This document shows positions 59,909 through 64,000 of a stretch of DNA of 64,000 nt, piece after piece. Source of the DNA: Piscinibacter caeni. Its GTDB lineage: Bacteria > Pseudomonadota > Gammaproteobacteria > Burkholderiales > Burkholderiaceae_C. Numbering within the stretch: the stretch's first letter is position 1; each line of letters begins with the position of its first letter. The position numbers and the translations under genes were made by a program. The stretch is taken from contig QJOU01000001.1 in assembly GCA_003265685.1 (NCBI GenBank), positions 141,383 to 205,382 of the forward strand, written 5' to 3'. Below the pieces are notes generated by a model. It saw only the letters and a list, made by a program, of their open reading frames with translations. It was not told where the DNA came from and made no database searches.

Positions 59909-59943
59909 CATCGTGACCACAACGAGACCAGCAAGGAGACGGC

Positions 59944-60966
59944 ATGGACGGCGACGACGCGTGGCTGGCCGACTGGCGCGCGCGTGCCCTGGCGCTGGAG
60001 GCCGAGGTCGGCAAGGCGGTGATCGGGCAGGCGCGCGTCGTGCGGCGCGTGCTGACGGCGGTGTTCGCACGCGGCCACGTGCTGCTGCAGGGCGACGTGG
60101 GCGTCGGCAAGACGACGCTGCTGCGCGCCTTCGCGCAGGTGCTCGGCGGCGCCTACGCGCGCACCGAGGGCACCATCGACCTGATGCCGGCCGACCTCGT
60201 CTACTACACCTACATCAGCGAGGCCGGCCGCCCGGCGGTCGAGCCCGGCCCGCTGATCCGTCACGGCGAGGACCTGGCGATCTTCTTCTTCAACGAGATC
60301 AACCGCGCGCGTCCGCAGGTGCACGCGCTGCTGCTGCGCGTGATGGCCGAGCGCAGCGCGCAGGCCTTCAACCGCGAATATCGCTTCCCGCACCTGCTGG
60401 TGTTCGCCGACCGCAACCGCGTCGAGCGCGAGGAGACCTTCGAGATCTCGGCCGCCGCCCGCGACCGCTTCATGATGGAGATCGCGATCGACGCGCCCGC
60501 CGACGAGGCGATGCGCCGCGCGCTGATGTTCGACCCGCGCTACCACGACACCGACGCGCTGGTCGGCTCGCTGCAGGCGGCGATGGTGCCGCACACCGAG
60601 CTGAACGCGCTGGCCGCGCGCATCCAGCGCCACGTGCGCGCCTCCGAGGCGCTGCAGCAGTACGCGCTGCGGCTGTGGCAGGCCACGGCGCGGCCGCAGG
60701 ACGTCGGCGTGCGCGTGCCGGGCCTCGAGGTGGCCGACCTGATGCTCGCCGGCGCCAGCCCGCGCGGCATGAGCCTGCTGCTGCGCGCCGCACGCGTGGC
60801 CGCCTGGCTGGAAGGGCGCGACCATGTCACGCCCGAGGACGTGCAGGCCGTGTTCCCCGAGACCATCGCGCACCGGCTCGTGTTCCAGCCCGTCTACGAG
60901 ATGCGCCGGCACGAGATCGCGCCGGCGCTGATGGACGCGATCCTGGCCCACGTCGCCGCCCCCTGA
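59944..60966 (+). CDS. mxaR: MoxR-type AAA+ ATPase (MxaR-like)
   Basis: A 340-residue MoxR-family ATPase, thought to work as a chaperone for metal insertion or folding of methanol dehydrogenase. Walker A is GDVGVGKT (50-57) and Walker B 'IFFFNEINRARPQVH'. 'FADRNRVEREETFEISAAARDRFMMEI' holds the sensor and arginine finger region. AAGGAGA precedes ATG 59944. It is followed by MxaS-, MxaA-, MxaC- and MxaK-like genes in the order known from mxa clusters. No MxaF or MxaI subunit is in the window, so the client may be XoxF. Confidence 0.88.
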   Translation: MDGDDAWLADWRARALALEAEVGKAVIGQARVVRRVLTAVFARGHVLLQGDVGVGKTTLLRAFAQVLGGAYARTEGTIDLMPADLVYYTYISEAGRPAVEPGPLIRHGEDLAIFFFNEINRARPQVHALLLRVMAERSAQAFNREYRFPHLLVFADRNRVEREETFEISAAARDRFMMEIAIDAPADEAMRRALMFDPRYHDTDALVGSLQAAMVPHTELNALAARIQRHVRASEALQQYALRLWQATARPQDVGVRVPGLEVADLMLAGASPRGMSLLLRAARVAAWLEGRDHVTPEDVQAVFPETIAHRLVFQPVYEMRRHEIAPALMDAILAHVAAP

Positions 60967-60983
60967 CGCCGCGCGACCCGGCC

Positions 60984-61835
60984 ATGGACGCGTCGAACAT
61001 CCCCGAGGTCCACTACCGCATCCCCGGCCTGGCCGGCGGCGGATTCCCGGGCCACCATCGCAGCCGCAGCGGGGAGGGCGGCTTCGAGTTCCGCCGCCAT
61101 GCCGCGCTGGCCGACGCGCCGGACGCGCGCCGGCTCGACCTGCACGCCAGCCTGCGCGATCCGTTCGGGCAATGGCTGGTGCGCATCAACAGCCTGCGCC
61201 AGGCCGTGCCGGTGGCGGTGGTGGCCGACCTGTCGGCCTCGATGGGCTTTGCCGGCGCGCAGCGCAAGCTCGACGTGCTGGCGGACTTCACCCGCAGCCT
61301 CGCCTGGTCGGCCTGGCGCACGGGCGACAGCTTCGCCTTCGTCGGCGCGGACGAGACGCTGCGGCGCGACTGGCTGCTGCCGGCCACGCGCCAGCGCGGT
61401 GCCGGCCTGGCGTTGGCGCAGCGCCTGCGCGGCTTCGCGCCCACCGGGCGCTCGGCGCGCGGGCTGCGCGAGGCGGCGGTGGCGCTGCCGCACCGGCGTG
61501 CGCTGGTCTTCCTGGTGTCCGACTTCCACCTGCCGCTGCCCGAGCTGCGCGAGGTGCTGGATGCGCTGTCGCACCATGCGGTCGTGCCGGTGCTGCTGTG
61601 GCAGGGCGAGGAATTCGAGCCCGCGGCGGCGCGCGGGATCGTGCAGGTGGCCGATCCGGAAACCGGGCTGCGCCGCTGGGTCTGGTGGCGCCCCGCGCTG
61701 CGCGAGCGCTGGCGCGCGGCGCGCGCGACGCGCCACGCGGCGCTGATGCACCTGTTCGCGCAGCGCCGCCTCGCGCCGCTGACGATCGACGGCGTGTTCG
61801 ACGCGGACGCGGTGACGCGCTACTTCCTCGCATGA
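60984..61835 (+). CDS. mxaS: MxaS-like DUF58 protein
   Basis: A 283-residue protein of the DUF58/vWA-like group that normally accompanies MoxR ATPases. 'RIPGLAGGGFPGHHRSRSGEGGFEFRRHA' is the typical start. 'VAVVADLSASMGFAGAQRKLDVL' resembles a vWA metal site (DxSxS). It has no signal peptide. It lies 17 bases after mxaR and overlaps the next gene by ATGA. Confidence 0.83.
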   Translation: MDASNIPEVHYRIPGLAGGGFPGHHRSRSGEGGFEFRRHAALADAPDARRLDLHASLRDPFGQWLVRINSLRQAVPVAVVADLSASMGFAGAQRKLDVLADFTRSLAWSAWRTGDSFAFVGADETLRRDWLLPATRQRGAGLALAQRLRGFAPTGRSARGLREAAVALPHRRALVFLVSDFHLPLPELREVLDALSHHAVVPVLLWQGEEFEPAAARGIVQVADPETGLRRWVWWRPALRERWRAARATRHAALMHLFAQRRLAPLTIDGVFDADAVTRYFLA

Positions 61836-62821
61836 ACAGTCCCCCCCCCGGAAGCGCCTCCGGCGCCTCCCCCCCGAGGGGGCGCCGCTGGCGGACCGGC
61901 GGAGCCGGATCCGCGGCGACCGCTTGGGGGCGCCGTGCCGCCGCGTGCGGGCTGGCGCTGCTGCTGGCGGGCGTGGCCGCGCAGGGCGTGCCGCGGCTCG
62001 AGGCCGACGAGCCGCGTGCCTTCGGCTACCAGGTCGGCGACCGGGTGCAGCGCGCGCTGGTGCTTCACCTGCCCGAGGGCTGGTCGCTCGACGAGGCCTC
62101 GCTGCCGCGCCCCGGCGCGCGCGGGCAGCCGCTCGAGCTGCGCCGCATCGAGCGCGCCGCGCAGCGCGAGGGTGGCGGCACGCGGCTGCGCCTGACGCTG
62201 CACTACCAGGTGTTCCTCGCGCCCACCACGGTGCGCACGCTCGAGATGCCGCCCTTGCGGCTGGCGGTCGCCGGCCCGGCACGCGCCGAGGAGCTGCGCG
62301 CGGAGGCCTGGCCGGTGACGGTGGCGCCGCTGGTGCCCGAGGAGGTGTCGCCGCGCACCGGCCTGGGCGAGCTGCGGCCCGACCGCGAGCCGCCGCGCCT
62401 CGACCCGGCGCCACTGCAGCGCCGGCTGCAGCTGTGGGGCGCGCTGGCCGTGCTGTGCGGCGCCGCGCTGGCGTTCATCCACCTCGGGCTGCCCTGGTGG
62501 GCGCGCCGGCACCGGCCCTTCGGCCGTGCCTGGGCCCAGCTGCGACGACTCGCGCCGGAGGCCGACGACGCGCAGTGGCGCGCCGCCTGCCGGCAGCTGC
62601 ACGCGGCACTGGACGCGACCGCCGGCGAGGTGGTGTTCGAGCACACGCTGGAGCGCTTCGTCGCCGCGCGGCCGGCCTACGCGCCGCTGCGCGACGAGCT
62701 GCGCCGCTTCCTGCAGCTCTCGCAGCGCGAGTTCTTCGCGGCCGCGCCGCGCGAGCCCGGTGACGCGCGCTGGCTGGTCGGCCTGGCGCAGCGCTGCCGC
62801 GACACGGAGCTCGCCACGTGA
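61832..62821 (+). CDS. mxaA: MxaA-like protein with palindromic repeat in its 5' end
   Basis: A 329-residue protein. The N-terminal 32 residues are encoded by a palindromic repeat and look non-functional ('SASGASPPRGRRWRTGG'). A hydrophobic segment follows (about 36-52), then a periplasmic domain and a second membrane helix ('LWGALAVLCGAALAFIHLGLPWW', near 195-220) with a cytoplasmic tail. The position between mxaS and mxaC supports an MxaA role in metal insertion. The real start could lie just past the repeat, but no ATG or GTG is in frame there. Its end overlaps mxaC by one base (TGATG). Confidence 0.72.
   Translation: MNSPPPGSASGASPPRGRRWRTGGAGSAATAWGRRAAACGLALLLAGVAAQGVPRLEADEPRAFGYQVGDRVQRALVLHLPEGWSLDEASLPRPGARGQPLELRRIERAAQREGGGTRLRLTLHYQVFLAPTTVRTLEMPPLRLAVAGPARAEELRAEAWPVTVAPLVPEEVSPRTGLGELRPDREPPRLDPAPLQRRLQLWGALAVLCGAALAFIHLGLPWWARRHRPFGRAWAQLRRLAPEADDAQWRAACRQLHAALDATAGEVVFEHTLERFVAARPAYAPLRDELRRFLQLSQREFFAAAPREPGDARWLVGLAQRCRDTELAT
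61841..61935 (+). repeat. GC-rich palindromic (REP-like) element inside the mxaA-like gene
   Basis: The stretch contains CCCCC-GA-GGGGG and a second stem, GCGGACCGGC (61891-61900) with GCCGG-A-TCCGC (61904-61914), and ends GGGGGCGCC. This style of GC palindrome is common as an intergenic dispersed repeat in Burkholderiales. Here it is read in frame as part of a protein. Confidence 0.7.
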
Positions 62822-63867
62822 TGCTGCGCTTCGACCAGCCGTGGCTGCTGCTGCTGTTGCCGCTGCTGGCCTTGCCCCTGCTCGTCAAGGAGGGCCAGCC
62901 GCTCGCGAACGCCTGGATCGCCTTCGCGCCGCGCGACCGCGCGTCCGAGGCCGTCGGCTGGCTGCTGCGCGCGCTGGCCGCGCTGGCCATCGGCGCGCTG
63001 GTGCTGGCGCTGGCCGACCCGTACCGTCCGGAGTACACGGTCGAGCGCACCGGGCGCGGCGCCGAGGTGGTGCTGGTGCTCGACCGCAGCCGCAGCATGG
63101 ACCAGGGCTTCGCGCCGGGCACCAAGCTGCCCAAGGGCATCAACCCGACCGGCCCGGAGGCGCTCAGCCACTACTTCAGCCAGGCGCCGGCGCGGCTGCG
63201 CGAATCCAAGGGCCAGGTGGCGCGCCAGCTGCTGGCCGACTTCACCGCCCAGCGGCCGCAGGACCGCTTCGCGCTGGTGGTGTTCAGCACCCTGCCGATG
63301 ACGGTGCTGGACTTCACCAGCCGGCAGGAGATGATCCAGGCGGCCATCACCGCCGGCAACATCGGCCGCGGGCTGTCGGAAACGCACATCGGCCGGGCCA
63401 TCGAGGCCGCGCTTTCGCTCTGGGAGGACCGGCCCTACACCGGCTCGCGCATCCTGCTGCTGGTGTCCGACGGCGGCGACCGGCTCGACCCGGACAGCCG
63501 CGAGCACCTCGCGCACCTGCTGCGCAAGCAGCGTGTGGCGATCTACTGGCTCTACCTGCGCTCGGCCAACAGCCCCGGGCTGACCTTCGCCGAGGGCGAC
63601 TCGGCCGCCGCCGCCGAGAGCGTGCCGGAAAAGCTGCTGCATCAGTTCTTTGAGTCGCTCGAGACGCCCTACAAGGCCTACGAGGCCGGCAACTCCGAGG
63701 CGCTCGAGCAGGCGATCGCCGACGTGAACCGGCTCGAGAACCTGCCGATCACCACCCACGAGCTGGTGCCGCGCCGCGAGCTCGCGCCCTGGGCGGAAGG
63801 CCTGGCGCTGGCCTGCGTGCTGCTGCTGCTCGGCGCACGCGCCCTGGAGATGCGGCGATGGCACTGA
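62821..63867 (+). CDS. mxaC: MxaC-like vWA membrane protein
   Basis: A 348-residue protein. Two membrane segments near the N terminus (about 8-22 and 46-66) are followed by a periplasmic von Willebrand A domain. The metal-dependent adhesion site is DRSRS at 88-92 ('VVLVLDRSRSMDQGF'), with 'DRFALVVFSTLPM' and 'ILLLVSDGGDRLD'. A third helix lies near the C terminus ('GLALACVLLLLGARAL'). MxaC is needed for calcium insertion into methanol dehydrogenase in other bacteria. The start shares one base with the mxaA stop codon. Confidence 0.86.
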   Translation: MLRFDQPWLLLLLPLLALPLLVKEGQPLANAWIAFAPRDRASEAVGWLLRALAALAIGALVLALADPYRPEYTVERTGRGAEVVLVLDRSRSMDQGFAPGTKLPKGINPTGPEALSHYFSQAPARLRESKGQVARQLLADFTAQRPQDRFALVVFSTLPMTVLDFTSRQEMIQAAITAGNIGRGLSETHIGRAIEAALSLWEDRPYTGSRILLLVSDGGDRLDPDSREHLAHLLRKQRVAIYWLYLRSANSPGLTFAEGDSAAAAESVPEKLLHQFFESLETPYKAYEAGNSEALEQAIADVNRLENLPITTHELVPRRELAPWAEGLALACVLLLLGARALEMRRWH

Positions 63868-64000
63868 ACCCGCGCCGCGCCAGCCGCGTGCTGCTCGCCG
63901 CCCTGGCCGTGCTGGCCGCGCTGGCTGCCGCCGACGCGCTGCGCCTGCAGCGCGAACGTGCGCTCGACGAGCGCATCGCCGCCGGCGGCCCGGGCGGCGA
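63858..64000 (+). CDS. mxaK: MxaK-like protein, 3'-truncated by the window edge
   Basis: Only the first 47 codons are visible. They encode a short basic N terminus followed by a hydrophobic segment ('VLLAALAVLAALAAADALRL'), a single membrane anchor. Position after mxaC and the anchor fit MxaK, another metal-insertion component, but too little is present to be sure. The start overlaps the mxaC gene by 10 bases. Confidence 0.55.
   Translation, partial: MALNPRRASRVLLAALAVLAALAAADALRLQRERALDERIAAGGPGG

Noticed and set aside
59901..59916. Sigma-54 promoter ahead of mxaR (TGGCACCATCGTGAC)
   Set aside because: A perfect -24 element but no GC at -12; it is better explained as part of the shared inverted motif.
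1..64000. tRNA or rRNA genes, CRISPR arrays, insertion sequences, prophage or integrase
   Set aside because: No regular repeat-spacer pattern, no transposase- or integrase-like protein and no recognisable tRNA cloverleaf were found by reading. A dedicated scan was not possible.

Overview
The window is a high-GC stretch of a betaproteobacterial chromosome. It most resembles a Burkholderiales methylotroph of the Methylibium/Rubrivivax kind; that is inferred from gene content and base composition, not from a search. Nearly all of it is given to oxidising methanol and formaldehyde. Genes are tightly packed, with many ATGA, GTGA or TGATG stop/start overlaps. I see no tRNA, rRNA, CRISPR array, insertion sequence or prophage.

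Region 1 (1-25549) is a tetrahydromethanopterin (H4MPT)/methylofuran C1 island. After the 3' end of a UbiD-type decarboxylase come a pterin carbinolamine dehydratase and the operon mptG-mtdB-ATP-grasp-mch-RimK-like-CitG-like. Then come fae with a clear terminator, a divergent pair (folB-like aldolase and a sigma-54 activator), the overlapping run activator-dmrB-DHPS-like-DUF447-mfnB, a divergent methylofuran operon (mfnD-, mfnF- and mfnE-like), a HisA-like gene, and fhcBADC. The island closes with a Fae paralogue, a fused pabBC and a HAD phosphatase. Together these encode formaldehyde capture by Fae, its oxidation by MtdB, Mch and Fhc, and much of the synthesis of the two C1 carriers.

Region 2 (25550-33770) holds a chemoreceptor with a FliA-like promoter, an M48 protease, a NarL-type two-component pair joined to a prolyl-aminopeptidase-like gene, and the divergent pqqABCDE operon for the quinone cofactor PQQ.

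Region 3 (33771-40742) holds a PAS-GGDEF-EAL protein, a dihaem cytochrome c, a CpXC protein and a very large helical protein ending in a zincin-like HEAGH domain.

Region 4 (40743-50650, minus strand) is a lanthanide-type methanol dehydrogenase operon: xoxF-xoxG-xoxJ followed by nine exported accessory proteins. These include two SoxYZ-like carriers, a metallo-beta-lactamase-fold protein, MxaD, a beta-propeller, a thioredoxin-like protein, a trypsin-like protease and two unrecognised proteins.

Region 5 (51203-64000, plus strand) carries the PQQ-alcohol-dehydrogenase-associated ABC system, a Bug-type binding protein, a second NarL-type two-component pair, a TonB-dependent receptor, and mxaR-S-A-C-K-like maturation genes running off the end. 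No mxaF or mxaI is present.

The most interesting unexplained layer is regulatory. Sigma-54-type (-24/-12) sequences lie ahead of mptG, folB, fhcB, xoxF and the TonB receptor, while one sigma-54 activator is embedded in the H4MPT island. This suggests one switch joining methanol oxidation, C1 carriers and perhaps metal uptake. It is an inference from sequence and needs testing.
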